Source of the DNA: Frigidibacter albus
GTDB lineage: Bacteria; Pseudomonadota; Alphaproteobacteria; Rhodobacterales; Rhodobacteraceae
Length of the DNA stretch: 64,000 nt
Assembly: GCF_009908165.1 (NCBI RefSeq)
Contig: NZ_JAAAUC010000003.1
Location: forward strand, 186,001 to 250,000
Direction of reading: 5' to 3'
The stretch's first letter is position 1. Every line of letters begins with the position of its first letter. Below, one piece after another: positions 8,536 to 22,149 of the stretch. The notes beneath the pieces are model-generated. The model made no database searches and was not told the origin of the DNA. It saw only the letters and a list, made by a program, of their open reading frames with translations. A program made the translations under genes and the position numbers.

Positions 8536-9465
8536 TTAACTGGAGGCATGGAAGACCCGCCCCAGCGAGGCGGGGGCGTTCTGCGCCGCGCGGCGACGGT
8601 CGGCCGAAATCAGCACCAGCACAAGGATGGTGATCAGGTAGGGCGCCATCGACAGGTATTGCACCGGGATCGCCACCCCGGCCGCCTGCAGGTTCAGCTG
8701 CAGCACGGTGACCCCGCCGAAAAGATAGGCCCCCGCCAGCACCCGCCACGGCCGCCAGCTGGCAAAGACCACGATGGCCAGCGCGATCCAGCCGGCGCCG
8801 GCGGTCATGCCTTCCGTCCACTGCGGCACGCGCACGAGGCTGAGGTAAGCGCCGCCAAGCCCCGCGCAGGCCCCGCCAAAGGCGATGGCCAGCACCCGCA
8901 GCCGTACCACCTTGTAGCCGAGGGCATGGGCGGCATCATGGCTCTCGCCCACGGCCCGCAGCACGAGGCCCGCGCGGGTGAATTTCAGGAACGCCCAGAC
9001 CGCGGCGATGATCAGGATCGAGACATAGACCATCGGGTCATGGCGCAGCAGCATCGGGCCGATCACCGGAATATCCGACAGCGGCCCGAAATCCATCTTC
9101 GGCGTCGGGGGGGGCCGCACGCCGGTATAGCCCTGCCCGATCAGCGCCGAAAACCCGATGCCGAACAGCGTCAGCGCCAGCCCCGTCGCCACCTGATTGG
9201 ACAGCAGCACCTGCGTCAGGAAGGCAAAGATCAGCGACAGCGCCGCGCCCGCGACCGCCGCCCCGAGGAAGCCCATCAGCGGCGAGCCACTCTCTACCGC
9301 CATCGCAAAGCCCGCGATGGCGCCGACGATCATCATGCCTTCCACGCCAAGGTTCAGCACCCCGGCCTTTTCCACCACCAGCTCGCCAATCGCCGCCAGC
9401 AGGATCGGGGTCGAGGCCACCATCAAGGAGGCGATCAGCAGGATCGGGTCGATAGAGCCCATCAT
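8536..9465 (-). CDS. Nucleoside ABC transporter permease (second)
   Basis: Inner-membrane permease of 309 residues in the BPD_transp_2 family, resembling NupQ/YufQ of purine nucleoside importers. It has about eight to nine hydrophobic segments and the conserved block EKAGVLNLGVEGMM at about 32-45. Its start overlaps the stop of the first permease gene by four bases (ATGA), so the two are translationally coupled. It should form a heterodimeric channel with that protein, powered by the two-domain ATPase. The binding-protein gene follows after a gap of 64 bases. Confidence 0.88.
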   Translation of the reverse strand: MMGSIDPILLIASLMVASTPILLAAIGELVVEKAGVLNLGVEGMMIVGAIAGFAMAVESGSPLMGFLGAAVAGAALSLIFAFLTQVLLSNQVATGLALTLFGIGFSALIGQGYTGVRPPPTPKMDFGPLSDIPVIGPMLLRHDPMVYVSILIIAAVWAFLKFTRAGLVLRAVGESHDAAHALGYKVVRLRVLAIAFGGACAGLGGAYLSLVRVPQWTEGMTAGAGWIALAIVVFASWRPWRVLAGAYLFGGVTVLQLNLQAAGVAIPVQYLSMAPYLITILVLVLISADRRRAAQNAPASLGRVFHASS

Positions 9466-10559
9466 GCGCCCGCTCCTTTCACAGACTTGCTCCCTACCAG
9501 CCGGATGCGGAAATTCGCCAGCACGTCAAAGGCCAGCAGGAAGAACAGCAGCATCCCCTGGAACGCCTGCACCGCCGCGGAGGGCAGGTTCAGCGTCAGC
9601 TGCGCCAGCTCTCCGCCAATATAGGTCAGCGCCATCAGCAGCCCCGCCAGCAAGATGCCCACCGGATGCAGCCGGCCCAGAAACGCCACGATGATGGCAG
9701 TGAAGCCATAGCCCGAGGCGAAGTCGGTGGTGATCTGCCCGGCCGGGCCCGTCACCTCGAAAAGCCCCGCCAGTCCCGCCAGCGCACCCGATGTGCCAAG
9801 GCAGATCGAGGTCAGCAGCACCGGGCTGACACCCGCGAACCGCGCCGCCCGCGGCGCCTCGCCGGCCACCCGGATATGAAATCCCAGGATATGCCGGGTC
9901 AGCAGCACATAGGCCGCAACCACCGCCCCAAGCGCCGCAACCCCGCCCCAGTGCATCCCGGTCCCGGCGATCAGCTCGCTGTTGAACGCGGCGGGGTAGT
10001 GCTGGAAGTTGCGGCTGCCGGGAAAGCCCATGCCCTCGGGGTTGCGCAGCATCCCGAAGGATGCCGCCGACATGATGTGCTGCGCCACATAGACCAGCAT
10101 CAGCGACACCAGGATCTCGCTGGTGCCGAAGCGCAGCTTCAGCACCGCCGGGATCATCGCCCACAGGAACCCTCCAAACGCGCCCATCACCACCATGGCC
10201 GGGAACAGCAGCACGCTGTCCGTCGGGTAGAATGCCAGCCCCGTCGCCGCGCCGAAGAGGGCGCCCATCATGTATTGCCCCTCGGCCCCGATGTTCCAGA
10301 CCTGCGCCTTGAACCCCAGGCTCAGGCCGATGGCGATCAGGATCAGCGGCCCGGCCTTGACCAGCAGCTGCGGGCGCGAATAGCTGGCGAACTCGCCGAA
10401 CAGCGGGTCCCAGAAGATGGTGCGGATCGCCTCGACCGGCGCCTTGCCAAGCGCCGCGAACAGCAGCCCGCCCGCGATCATCGTGGCGATCACCGCCAGC
10501 ACCGGCGTCGCCGCCGTCCACAGCCGCGAGGGGGCGGGGCGCCGTTCAAGCTTCAGCAT
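9462..10559 (-). CDS. Nucleoside ABC transporter permease (first)
   Basis: Inner-membrane permease of 365 residues, BPD_transp_2 family (NupP/YufP-like). It has multiple hydrophobic segments and the block FKAQVWNIGAEGQYMMG, the counterpart of the EAG/EGQ loop in this family. The start at 10559 overlaps the end of the ATPase gene by 14 bases. The frame can be opened 16 codons further upstream, but that extension is basic, cysteine-rich and lies in ATPase coding sequence. It pairs with the second permease. Confidence 0.87.
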   Translation of the reverse strand: MLKLERRPAPSRLWTAATPVLAVIATMIAGGLLFAALGKAPVEAIRTIFWDPLFGEFASYSRPQLLVKAGPLILIAIGLSLGFKAQVWNIGAEGQYMMGALFGAATGLAFYPTDSVLLFPAMVVMGAFGGFLWAMIPAVLKLRFGTSEILVSLMLVYVAQHIMSAASFGMLRNPEGMGFPGSRNFQHYPAAFNSELIAGTGMHWGGVAALGAVVAAYVLLTRHILGFHIRVAGEAPRAARFAGVSPVLLTSICLGTSGALAGLAGLFEVTGPAGQITTDFASGYGFTAIIVAFLGRLHPVGILLAGLLMALTYIGGELAQLTLNLPSAAVQAFQGMLLFFLLAFDVLANFRIRLVGSKSVKGAGA

Positions 10560-12126
10560 CGGCGGCCTCCGCATGCAGCACATCCGCCGCGCCCGCTTCG
10601 GGCACATGCATCCCGTGCGCGCCGCCCATCATCAGCCCGACCTGTTCCATCGTCAGCCCCTGCACCGGGCGCGGCGCCGACAGCCGCCCCTCGTTCAGCG
10701 CCGCGAACCGGTCGGCGATCTCCATCAGCTCGTCCAGATCCTGGCTGATCACCACCACCGCCGCCCCCGCCGCCGCCCGGTCGAGGATCACCTGCCGGAT
10801 CGAGGCCGCGGCCGAGGCATCGACGCCCCAGGTCGGCTGGTTGATGACGATCACCGCCGGTTCCTGGCTCAGTTCGCGCCCGATCACGAATTTCTGCAGG
10901 TTCCCGCCCGACAGCGCCCGCGCCGCAACATGGGTGCCGGGGGTGCGCACGTCGTACTCCTTGACCACGCCTTCCGCAAAGTGCCGCGTCGCCGCCCAGT
11001 CGATGAAGCCGCGCCTGACCAGCCCCATGCGGACCCAGCCCGACAGCAGCGCGTTTTCCACCAGGCTCATCCCCGGCGCCGCCGCATGGCCCAGTCTCTC
11101 CTCGGGCGCGACCACGAAGCCCGCGCGCCGCCGGTCATTCGGGCCCTTGTCGCCCAGATCGACCCCCGCCGCCCGCACCATGCCCGGCGCCGATTTCAGC
11201 TCGCCCGACAGCGCCAGCAGCAATTCGTCCTGCCCGTTGCCCGCAACCCCGGCGATCCCCAGCACCTCGCCCCGCGCCACGGTGAAGCCGATGCCCTTCA
11301 GCGAGGTGCCGAACGGCATGGGTGAGGCGACCGACAGCCCCGTCACCTCCAGCGCCGGCGCGCCCGCCCAATCCGTCCGCGGCGCCCGCGCCGGCGGGGT
11401 CAGCGCCGTGCCCACCATCATCTCGGCCAGATCGCGCGCCGAAACCTCGCGCGGGGTGCAGGTGGCGACCACCTTGCCCCGGCGCAGGATCGTGGCGCTG
11501 TCGCACAGGCTGCGGATCTCCTCCAGCTTGTGGCTGATATAAAGGATCGCGGTGCCCTCGGCCGACAGCTGCCGCAGCGTGGCAAACAGGATCTCCACTT
11601 CCTGCGGGGTCAGCACCGAGGTCGGCTCGTCCATGATCAGCAGCTTGGGGTCCTGCAACAGGCAGCGGATGATCTCCACCCGCTGGCGTTCCCCCGCCGA
11701 CAGATCGCCGACCAGCCGCGAGGGGTCCAGCGGCAGCCCGTAAGCCTCGCTGACCGCCCGGATCTTCGCGGCAAGCTCGCGCTGCCGGGGCGGGTGCTCC
11801 ATGCCAAGCGCGACATTTTCGGCGACGTTCAGCGCCTCGAACAGCGAGAAGTGCTGGAACACCATCGCCACGCCCGCGGCCCGTGCCGCCCGCGGCTCGG
11901 TTGGCGCATAGGGCTCGCCCCGCATCCGCATCTCGCCGGAATCAGGCCGCACCAGCCCGTAGATCGCTTTGACCAGCGTGGACTTGCCCGCGCCGTTCTC
12001 GCCCAGCAGGGCATGCACCTCGCCCGGCGCGACCGAGAAGGACACGTCGCTATTGGCGACGACGCCCGGATAGGCCTTGGTCAGGCCTCGGATCGTCAGA
12101 AGCTGTGCCGTCTCGGTCCCCGTCAC
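10546..12126 (-). CDS. Nucleoside ABC transporter, tandem ATPase
   Basis: Protein of 526 residues with two ABC domains in one chain, as in sugar and nucleoside importers of the BMP group. Domain 1 has an intact Walker A (GENGAGKST), signature LSAGERQR and Walker B LLIMDEPTS. Domain 2 is degenerate: its Walker A is replaced by GVAGNGQDE and its Walker B reads INQPTWGVD, typical for this subfamily. The start is GTG 12126, which overlaps the xdhC stop (GTGA). This four-base overlap ties the transporter to the xanthine dehydrogenase genes. The open frame runs much further upstream, but that part is antisense to, or out of frame with, xdhC. Confidence 0.88.
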   Translation of the reverse strand: MTGTETAQLLTIRGLTKAYPGVVANSDVSFSVAPGEVHALLGENGAGKSTLVKAIYGLVRPDSGEMRMRGEPYAPTEPRAARAAGVAMVFQHFSLFEALNVAENVALGMEHPPRQRELAAKIRAVSEAYGLPLDPSRLVGDLSAGERQRVEIIRCLLQDPKLLIMDEPTSVLTPQEVEILFATLRQLSAEGTAILYISHKLEEIRSLCDSATILRRGKVVATCTPREVSARDLAEMMVGTALTPPARAPRTDWAGAPALEVTGLSVASPMPFGTSLKGIGFTVARGEVLGIAGVAGNGQDELLLALSGELKSAPGMVRAAGVDLGDKGPNDRRRAGFVVAPEERLGHAAAPGMSLVENALLSGWVRMGLVRRGFIDWAATRHFAEGVVKEYDVRTPGTHVAARALSGGNLQKFVIGRELSQEPAVIVINQPTWGVDASAAASIRQVILDRAAAGAAVVVISQDLDELMEIADRFAALNEGRLSAPRPVQGLTMEQVGLMMGGAHGMHVPEAGAADVLHAEAADAEA

Positions 12127-13085
12127 TCTGCCCGCCCCCCGGCGCGATCCCTTGCGGTTTTCATCTCGCTCGACCCTTTGAGTAGCGCGGCGGCGACGCC
12201 CACGGCAATGGCCTGAGGGTGTTTTCCCAAGGCCGGATCGCCTATTGGGCAGGCAATGCGCAAAATCTGGGCATCGGCGTGGCCAAGCCCGCGCAGCCGG
12301 CTGTGGAATCGGGCCCGCTTCGACGCCGATCCGATCAGCCCCGCCGCGGCAAAGCCATGCCCCAGCAGCCTGTGGCAAAGCTCGAGGTCGAGCTGATGCG
12401 AGAAGGTCAGGATCAGGTGCTCCGCCTCCCTTGGCGCATGGGCCACAAGCTCCGCCGGGTTCGCCGCCACCAGCTGCGTCACCCCCGCGGGAATCACCTC
12501 CGGGAACCGCTCCGCCCCGGTATCCACCCAGGTGATCGCCAGATCCGGCAGCGGCGCCAGCACCGACACCAGCGCCCGGCCCACATGCCCCGCGCCCCAG
12601 ATCCACAGCCCGCGCGCTGGCTGCGCCGCCCGCTCCACCAGCCAGCTGCCCTCCAGCAGCGGCAGGCGAGGCAGGGCGCCTTGCCCCCGCGCCCGGGCCA
12701 GCAGCCGCACCACCGCCAGTGGCATCGCCGAGCCGTCCAGCGCCCGCGCCACCAGCGACCCGGTCCCAAGCTGCGCCAGCCGCGCCGCATCCAGCCGCTC
12801 GAAGGCCAGCGTCACCGCCCCGCCGCAGCACTGCCCCAGCGCCGGCCCCAGCGGCACCCGGCTCACGGCGCCCGCCGCACCGCTCGCCAGCAGCTCCCGC
12901 GCCCGCAAGCTCGCCTGCCATTCCAGCGTGCCGCCGCCGATCGTGCCCTCCTGCGCGCCCGCGCTCACCAGCATCTCGGCCCCGGCCTCGCGCGGCACCG
13001 ATCCCGCCGCGCCCGCCACCAGCACCCGCACCAGCGGCCCCAGCCGTTCCACAGCCGCCGCAAGGGCCCCAGCATCAAAGCTCAT
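12123..13085 (-). CDS. xdhC: Xanthine dehydrogenase accessory protein XdhC
   Basis: Protein of 320 residues that, in Rhodobacter capsulatus, binds molybdenum cofactor, promotes its sulfuration and inserts it into XdhB. It shows the family blocks IGGGTLEW and LGPALGQCCGG (a conserved Cys pair) in the N-terminal half, and a Rossmann-like GAGHVG region in the C-terminal half. ATG 13085 overlaps the end of xdhB by 11 bases, and its TGA overlaps the GTG start of the transporter ATPase. The gene order xdhA-xdhB-xdhC matches the known operon. Confidence 0.92.
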   Translation of the reverse strand: MSFDAGALAAAVERLGPLVRVLVAGAAGSVPREAGAEMLVSAGAQEGTIGGGTLEWQASLRARELLASGAAGAVSRVPLGPALGQCCGGAVTLAFERLDAARLAQLGTGSLVARALDGSAMPLAVVRLLARARGQGALPRLPLLEGSWLVERAAQPARGLWIWGAGHVGRALVSVLAPLPDLAITWVDTGAERFPEVIPAGVTQLVAANPAELVAHAPREAEHLILTFSHQLDLELCHRLLGHGFAAAGLIGSASKRARFHSRLRGLGHADAQILRIACPIGDPALGKHPQAIAVGVAAALLKGSSEMKTARDRAGGRAE

Positions 13086-15513
13086 CGTTGCAAGCCGTCT
13101 TGGGCCCCCGGGCCCGCGCCACCGCCGCCAGCACCCGCTCCGGCGTCGCCGGCGCATCCAGCGCCGGATAGTGCGGCCCGCAAGCCGCGCAGGCCGCCGA
13201 CAGGGCCAGAAACGCCGAGATCCCATGCATGAACGGCGGCTCGCCCACCGCCTTCGACCGGTGAATCGTCTCCTCGCGGTTCGGATGCTGCCACAGGCCC
13301 ACGTTGAACTGCCCCGGCCGGTCCGAACAGGCCGGGATCTTGTAGGTCGAGGGCGCATGGGTCCGCAGCCGGCCCTTCGCGTCCCAGACCAGCTCCTCGG
13401 TCGTCAGCCAGCCCGCGCCCTGCACATAGCCTCCCTCGATCTGGCCCAGATCCAGCGCCGGGTTCAGGCTGGTGCCGCAATCATGCAAGATATCGGCGCG
13501 CAGGATCCGGTATTCGCCGGTCAGCGTGTCGATCACCACCTCCGACACCGAGGCGCCATAGGCAAAGTAGAAGAACGGCCGCCCTTGGCCCTTGACCCTA
13601 TCCCAGGTGATCTTCGGCGTGGCGTAGAACCCCGTCGCCGACAGGCTGACCCGGCCCTGATAGGTCGCGGCCACCGCCTGCTCCCAGGTCAGCTCCTCGG
13701 TGCCGACAAAGACCTTGCCCCCGGCAAAATGCACCTCCGCCGCCGTGCCGCCGTGCTTTTCGGCCACGAATGCCGCAATCCGCCCCCGCAACGTATCGCA
13801 GGCCGCCTTCACCGCCATCCCGTTCAGATCGGCCCCGGAAGAGGCCGCCGTGGCCGAGGTATTCGGCACCTTGCCCGTATCCGTCGCGGTGATGCGGATG
13901 CGCCCATCGTCGATCCCGAACGCCGCTGCCGCCACCTGCGCCACCTTGCGATGCAGTCCTTGCCCCATCTCGGTGCCGCCATGGTTCAGCTGCACCGATC
14001 CGTCCTGATAGACATGCACCAGCGCGCCGGCCTGATTGAGGTGGGTCAGCGTGAAGCTGATCCCGAACTTCACCGGCGTCAGCGCGATCCCTTTCTTAAG
14101 GATCGCATTTGTGCTGTTCCACTCGGAAATCGCTGCCTGCCTTGCAGCGAAATTGCTGGATTTCTGCAACTCTTCCGTCAGCCCATGCAGGATGAAATCC
14201 TCCACCTCCATCCCGTAGGGCGTCGTCTTCTTGCTGGCGGAAATATCCCGGGGGGTCCGGGGGGCTGGCCCCCCGGCCTCCGCCACCGCCCCGCGCGAAG
14301 TCAGATCGCGATCCGCCCCCGTCACCTCCGGCTCATCCTGCGTCACCTCCCCGGGGCCCGCCTCCGCCTCCGAAGCCTCCGGGTAATAATTCGCCCGCCG
14401 CACCGCCAGCGGATTGAGCCCAAGCGTATGGGCCACATGGTCCATCACCCGCTCCACCCCGATCATCCCCTGCGGCCCGCCAAAGCCGCGAAAGGCCGTC
14501 GCGCTCTGGGTGTTGGTGCGCAGCCGGTGGCTCTCGATCCGCACCGCCGGCAGCCAATAGGCATTGTCGGCATGCAGCATCGCCCGGTCCGCGACCGGCA
14601 GCGACAGGTCCATCGACCAGCCGCAGCGCACCAGATGCGTCACTTCCAGCCCCAAGACACGCCCGTCGGTATCCACGCCCGCGCGATAACGGATGCGGAA
14701 ATCGTGGCGCTTGCCGGTGATCATCATGTCATCGTCGCGGTCATAGCGCATCTTGCAAGGAAGCCCGGTCCGCGCCGCGGCCACTGCGCAAGCCACGGCC
14801 AGCGCATTGCCCTGGCTCTCCTTGCCGCCAAAGCCCCCGCCCATCCGCCGCATCTCGACCCGCACCGCATGCATCGGCAGGTCCAGCGCTTCGGCCACCT
14901 TGTGCTGGATCTCGGTCGGATGCTGGGTGGAACTGTAGACGACCGCGCCATCCTCCTGCGGCAGCACCAGCGCGGCTTGCCCCTCCAGATAGAAATGCTC
15001 CTGCCCGCCGATCTCGAAACTGCCCTCGACCACCCTCTCGGCCCCGGCAATCGCCTCAGCTGCATCGCCCCGCGCCCAGATCACCGGCCCGCCCTCGAAG
15101 CGACTGCCCGCCGCCAGCGCGTCCTCCACCGTCAGGATCGCCGGCCGCTCGTCATAGCTGATGCGCCCCAGCCGCGCCGCCCTGCGCGCTGCCAGATGGC
15201 TCTCCGCCACCACCACGAAGACCGGCTGGCCAAGGTAATGCACCTCGCCCACCGCCAGCAGCGGCTCGTCATGCAGGCTGGGCGAGCAATCCGGCATCAC
15301 CGCGAAATCCGCCGCGGAATAGACCGCGACCACCCCCGGCGCGGCGCGCACCGCCTCAAGGTCGATGGCGGTAATCATCCCGCGCGCCACGCTCGACATG
15401 CCGAACGCCAGATGCAGGCACCCCGCCGGCACCGGCAGGTCATCGACATAGCGCGCCTGCCCGGTGACATGCAGCCCGGCCGACTCGTGCGGGAGAGAGG
15501 AGGAAACACTCAT
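13075..15513 (-). CDS. xdhB: Xanthine dehydrogenase molybdenum subunit, with an in-frame insert
   Basis: Large subunit of 812 residues that oxidises hypoxanthine to xanthine and urate at the molybdopterin centre. It carries the cofactor loop GGGFGGKE and the C-terminal VGEPPF motif, whose Glu is the catalytic base in the R. capsulatus enzyme. It should pair with XdhA as (AB)2. The odd part is residues 378-429: a low-complexity Ala/Gly/Pro/Glu-rich stretch between NYYPEAS and [10 protein letters not shown], not expected from the family. Its second half (residues about 409-428) is encoded by a copy of a GC-rich intergenic repeat. The frame stays open through the insert, so the enzyme may be functional with a surface loop. 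The start overlaps the xdhA stop (ATGA). Confidence 0.92.
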   Translation of the reverse strand: MSVSSSLPHESAGLHVTGQARYVDDLPVPAGCLHLAFGMSSVARGMITAIDLEAVRAAPGVVAVYSAADFAVMPDCSPSLHDEPLLAVGEVHYLGQPVFVVVAESHLAARRAARLGRISYDERPAILTVEDALAAGSRFEGGPVIWARGDAAEAIAGAERVVEGSFEIGGQEHFYLEGQAALVLPQEDGAVVYSSTQHPTEIQHKVAEALDLPMHAVRVEMRRMGGGFGGKESQGNALAVACAVAAARTGLPCKMRYDRDDDMMITGKRHDFRIRYRAGVDTDGRVLGLEVTHLVRCGWSMDLSLPVADRAMLHADNAYWLPAVRIESHRLRTNTQSATAFRGFGGPQGMIGVERVMDHVAHTLGLNPLAVRRANYYPEASEAEAGPGEVTQDEPEVTGADRDLTSRGAVAEAGGPAPRTPRDISASKKTTPYGMEVEDFILHGLTEELQKSSNFAARQAAISEWNSTNAILKKGIALTPVKFGISFTLTHLNQAGALVHVYQDGSVQLNHGGTEMGQGLHRKVAQVAAAAFGIDDGRIRITATDTGKVPNTSATAASSGADLNGMAVKAACDTLRGRIAAFVAEKHGGTAAEVHFAGGKVFVGTEELTWEQAVAATYQGRVSLSATGFYATPKITWDRVKGQGRPFFYFAYGASVSEVVIDTLTGEYRILRADILHDCGTSLNPALDLGQIEGGYVQGAGWLTTEELVWDAKGRLRTHAPSTYKIPACSDRPGQFNVGLWQHPNREETIHRSKAVGEPPFMHGISAFLALSAACAACGPHYPALDAPATPERVLAAVARARGPKTACNDEL
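14231..14287. repeat. Repeat family A copy inside xdhB
   Basis: This segment matches the intergenic copy at 21951-22010 nearly base for base. Shared parts are TTGCTGGCG, then AAATATCC, a CGGGGGGTCCGGGGGG run, a short loop and CCCCCCGGC. It differs by a few substitutions and a short deletion in the loop. It forms the same G-run/C-run hairpin. Here it lies entirely within coding sequence and is translated in frame, giving residues rich in Gly, Pro and Arg ([10 protein letters not shown]). Elsewhere in the window the family is found only between genes. Confidence 0.8.
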
Positions 15514-16871
15514 GCCCGCACCTCCAGCACCGAGACCGCATCCCCGGCGATGTCATGGAAATACCGCAGCAACAGGTTCTGCGCCGTGGCCAGCCGATAC
15601 CCCGCACTCGCCCGCATATCACTGAGCGGCGCGAAGTCCGTCGCAAAGGCGGGCAGCGCCGCCTCCACCGTCTCAAGGCTCCACTCGCGTCCAACCAACG
15701 CCGCCTCCACCGCCGCCGCCCGCTTCGGCACACCCGCCATGCCGCCGAACGCGATCCGGGCGCATGTGATTTTCCCACCTTCGCGCACCAGATGGAAGCA
15801 GCCACAAACCGCCGAGATATCCTGATCGAACCTTTTCGACAGTTTGTAGCAGCGCAGCCCCGGCGCGGCATCCGGCACCGTCACCGCCTCGACAAACTCT
15901 CCCGGCAGCCGGTCCTGCTTGCGATAGTCGAGGAAAAACGCCTCCAGCGGCATCTCGCGCCGCTCCTCGCCCCGGCGCAGGTGCAACACCGCCCCCATCG
16001 CGATCAGCGCCGGTGGCGCATCGCCAATCGGCGAGCCATTGGCGATATTGCCGCCGATGGTCGCCGCCGCCCGGATCTGCTCGCTGGCAAAGCGCCGCAG
16101 CAGTTCGGCAAAGGCCGGGTGCGGCCCCTCCATCGCCTCGCGCAGCGCCGCAATCGTCACCCCCGCGCCGATGCGCAGCCCGCCCGGCACCGGCTCGATC
16201 CGCTGCAGATCGCGCGCGGCGTGCAAAAGCGCCACCGGCCCCAGCGGCCGCAGCTCTTTCGTCACCCACAGTCCCACATCGGTCGCCCCGGCGATCAGCG
16301 TCCCCTCCGGATGCTCCAGACACCATGCCGCCAGCGCATCGCTGCTGGCCGGGGCATAGGGCGCCGGCCCCTCCACATCAAAACTATCCCGCATCCACTC
16401 CGGCACCGGTGCCGCTTCCGCCGCCTCCGCCGCTCGGATGATCGGTGCATAGCCGGTGCAGCGGCAGAGGTTCCCTGCCAGCACATCATCGTGGTCATGC
16501 CGCCCGTTCAGGTGCCCCACCGCCATCGACGCCACGAACCCCGGCGTGCAGAACCCGCACTGGCTGCCGTGGTGATCGACCATTGCCTGCTGCACCGGAT
16601 GCAGCGCGCCGCCCGGCCCGGCGATCCCCTCCACCGTGCGCACCGCGCGCCCGTGCAGCTGCGGCAGCAGCAGGATGCAGGCGTTGAGCGCCCGCACCCC
16701 GGAGGCGTCCGTCACCATCACCGTGCAGGCCCCGCAATCGCCCTCGTTGCAGCCCTCCTTGGTGCCCTTCAGCCCGCGATCCTCGCGCAGCCAGTCCAGC
16801 AAGGTGCGCGCAGGGTCCGCGGCCGAGGCCCGGACCGGCGTTCCGTTCAGCAGAAACGCGATCTCCGTCAT
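15510..16871 (-). CDS. xdhA: Xanthine dehydrogenase Fe-S/FAD subunit
   Basis: Small subunit of 453 residues carrying electrons from the molybdenum site to NAD+. The N-terminal plant-type [2Fe-2S] domain has Cys41, Cys46 and Cys49 in CNEGDCGAC. The second [2Fe-2S] domain has Cys105, Cys108, Cys136 and Cys138 (QCGFC, LCRCTGY). The C-terminal part from about 170 is an FAD-binding domain ([15 protein letters not shown]). ATG 16871 is where the ferredoxin domain starts. It is divergent from dnaE across a 173-bp gap that must hold both promoters. Confidence 0.93.
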   Translation of the reverse strand: MTEIAFLLNGTPVRASAADPARTLLDWLREDRGLKGTKEGCNEGDCGACTVMVTDASGVRALNACILLLPQLHGRAVRTVEGIAGPGGALHPVQQAMVDHHGSQCGFCTPGFVASMAVGHLNGRHDHDDVLAGNLCRCTGYAPIIRAAEAAEAAPVPEWMRDSFDVEGPAPYAPASSDALAAWCLEHPEGTLIAGATDVGLWVTKELRPLGPVALLHAARDLQRIEPVPGGLRIGAGVTIAALREAMEGPHPAFAELLRRFASEQIRAAATIGGNIANGSPIGDAPPALIAMGAVLHLRRGEERREMPLEAFFLDYRKQDRLPGEFVEAVTVPDAAPGLRCYKLSKRFDQDISAVCGCFHLVREGGKITCARIAFGGMAGVPKRAAAVEAALVGREWSLETVEAALPAFATDFAPLSDMRASAGYRLATAQNLLLRYFHDIAGDAVSVLEVRA

Positions 16872-17044
16872 TCGTGAAAAACCTGCCGCTGTCTCCATGG
16901 CTTGGGCTGTGGCGCGCCCGCCCGATGCGGCGGAAAGCGGGGCGCGCGCCCTGTTCGCTGCCCTCCACACAATCGCGGGGGCCGGCGCTTGGCAAGCGTT
17001 TTCGCGGCCTTCCGCCCGGCGCGCCCAAAGGCTAGGCTGGCACG

Positions 17045-20547
<3,503 letters not shown>

Positions 20548-20551
<4 letters not shown>

Positions 20552-21630
20552 CGCTTCTTCAGCCGCCGCGAGAACACCTGCGCCACCGTCACCGCCAGCA
20601 CGATCCGCAGCACATGGTGGGTGGTGACGTAGAGCACGCTGATTTGCAGCGACAGCGCGATCAGGCTCATCTCGGCCAGCCCGCCCGGCGCAAAGGCCAG
20701 GAACACTGCCGCCCGCGGCTCATGCACCAGCGGCGCCAGCCCCACCGCGATCAGCCCCGCCAGCGCCATGGTCAGCGCCACGTTCAGGGCCGCCAGCCGC
20801 AGCGCCACCACAAAGGCCCGCGGCGCCACCCCGGCAAAGCGCACCCCCAGCGTGGTGCCGATCACCACCTGCGTCACCCCGATCAGCCATCCGGGCGGCA
20901 GTGCCGCGGTCAGCCCCGCCAGATGCGCCGCCCCGGACATCAGCACCGGCCCGGTGATGATCCCTGCCGGAATCCGCGTCCGCCGCCCCAGCACCGCGCC
21001 GATCACGCCAGCGGCCAGCAGGATCCCCACATCCTGCAACCCCGGAACCTCCCGCGCCCCCATGCTGGCGCCGCCGGCCGAGCCCACGGCATGGCCGGTC
21101 ATCCAGGCAAAGAAGATCGGCACCAGCACGATGGTCAGGATCAGCCGCATGAATTGCAGCATGGTCAGCATCGGCACGTCGGCGCCCATCTCCTCGCCCA
21201 TCTGCACCGTCTCCAGCAGGCCCCCTGGCGCGGTGCCGAAAAACGCCGTCACCGGGTCCAGCTGCCCGGTGGCGCTCAGCGCCTTGAAGCCGATCCAATG
21301 CGCCACCGGGATGAACAGCGCCAGCGCCACCAGCGACGGCCACCACAAGGCTGCCTCGCGCAGGATGTCCGGCGTGAACGCCCCGCCGATGGCCACCCCG
21401 ATCACCGGCACGAAGACCAGCCGCACATCCTGCGGCAAGGCCGGAAGGCGCCCCGCCAGCTTCACGCCGAAGACCGAGGCCGCACCCACCGCCAGCAGCG
21501 ATCCCAGCAGCAGCGCCAGCGGCACATGCGCCGCCTGCGCCACAAGCCCCCCCGCCGTGCCAAGCGCTAGCGTCAGCAGCACGGTCGGCAGATGCACCTC
21601 GGTGCGTCCGATGTGAAAGGTCAGGGGCAT
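20548..21630 (-). CDS. AbrB family membrane protein
   Basis: Inner-membrane protein of 360 residues made of two similar halves with Gly-rich hydrophobic segments. This fits the AbrB family (once misnamed ammonia monooxygenase), whose substrate is not settled. Recognisable parts are LLGSLLAVG near 40, a conserved [18 protein letters not shown] block near 68-86, and the second-half [16 protein letters not shown]. Its stop overlaps that of dnaE. The function is unknown beyond a likely transport role. Confidence 0.75.
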
Positions 21631-21950
21631 TCGCGCACTCGGGGTCAGGCTGCGTCAGAAGGGCAGGTCAGGCACTGCCCTCTTGTCGCGGTTGTGGCAC
21701 CTCCCCCCGGCCGGTGCAACCCGCGGGGGCGCCAAGGCTCTCCCGCGCCCGCGCGCCCTTGCCGGGACTCGCGGCCGCGCCTTCAGCCAGCGCCCGCCTC
21801 CCGGCCCCGTCATCCCCTCCTCGGGCGAGAGTCCCCCACCCGGCAGACAGGCGCTGCCCGCTGGCGGCGCAGGCCAAACGCTTCCCCAGCCACGCGCCTC
21901 CCCAGCGGGCCGAGGCACCAGCGATCTCGACAACCGCTCCCCTCCCCCTT

Positions 21951-22010
21951 CTTGCTGGCGCAAATATCCTCGGGGGGTCCGGGGGGCAGACGGCCCCCCG
22001 GCTTCCACCA
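21951..22010. repeat. Repeat family A, copy 2
   Basis: Contains TTGCTGGCG, AAATATCCTCGG, a GGGGGGTCCGGGGGG run, the loop CAGACGG and CCCCCCGG. The G-run and C-run form a strong hairpin. Closest relative in the window is the copy inside xdhB. Confidence 0.8.
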
Positions 22011-22050
22011 GACCAGCGCCCCCCTCACCCATCGCCGCCCCCCATTCGTT

Positions 22051-22102
22051 CTGGTCAAAATACCCTCGGGAGGCGCGGGGGGGCGGAAGGCCCCCCGCCT
22101 CT
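22051..22102. repeat. Repeat family A, copy 3
   Basis: Variant with CAAAATACCCTCGGGAGGCGCGGGGGG, then a GGAAGG-type loop and CCCCCCGC. The same hairpin architecture as copy 2, 40 bases further on in the same orientation. Confidence 0.75.
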
Positions 22103-22149
22103 TCGCGCGAACGGGCAGACGGCCCCCGTCTTTGCCAAAGCCGCCCCCC

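Larger units (their letters stand above)
21631..22149. other. Repeat-rich intergenic region
   Basis: 519 bases between two minus-strand genes. No supportable gene; the several open frames are products of very high GC content. It contains two tandem copies of repeat family A (next two entries), a partial third arm near 22110-22130 (CAGACGGCCCCCGTCT), and an unassigned GC-rich part at about 21660-21950 with scattered inverted repeats. Confidence 0.6.

Noticed and set aside
11000-12921. Upstream extension of the transporter ATPase to make a 791-residue fusion
   Set aside because: The frame is open upstream of 12126, but that part lies across xdhC in another frame, lacks homology and is dominated by Gly, Ala and Arg. 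GTG 12126 overlapping the xdhC stop is the natural start.
21951-22130. Tandem repeats as a CRISPR array
   Set aside because: The two copies differ in sequence, are spaced irregularly, and there are no cas genes. They are hairpin repeats of family A.
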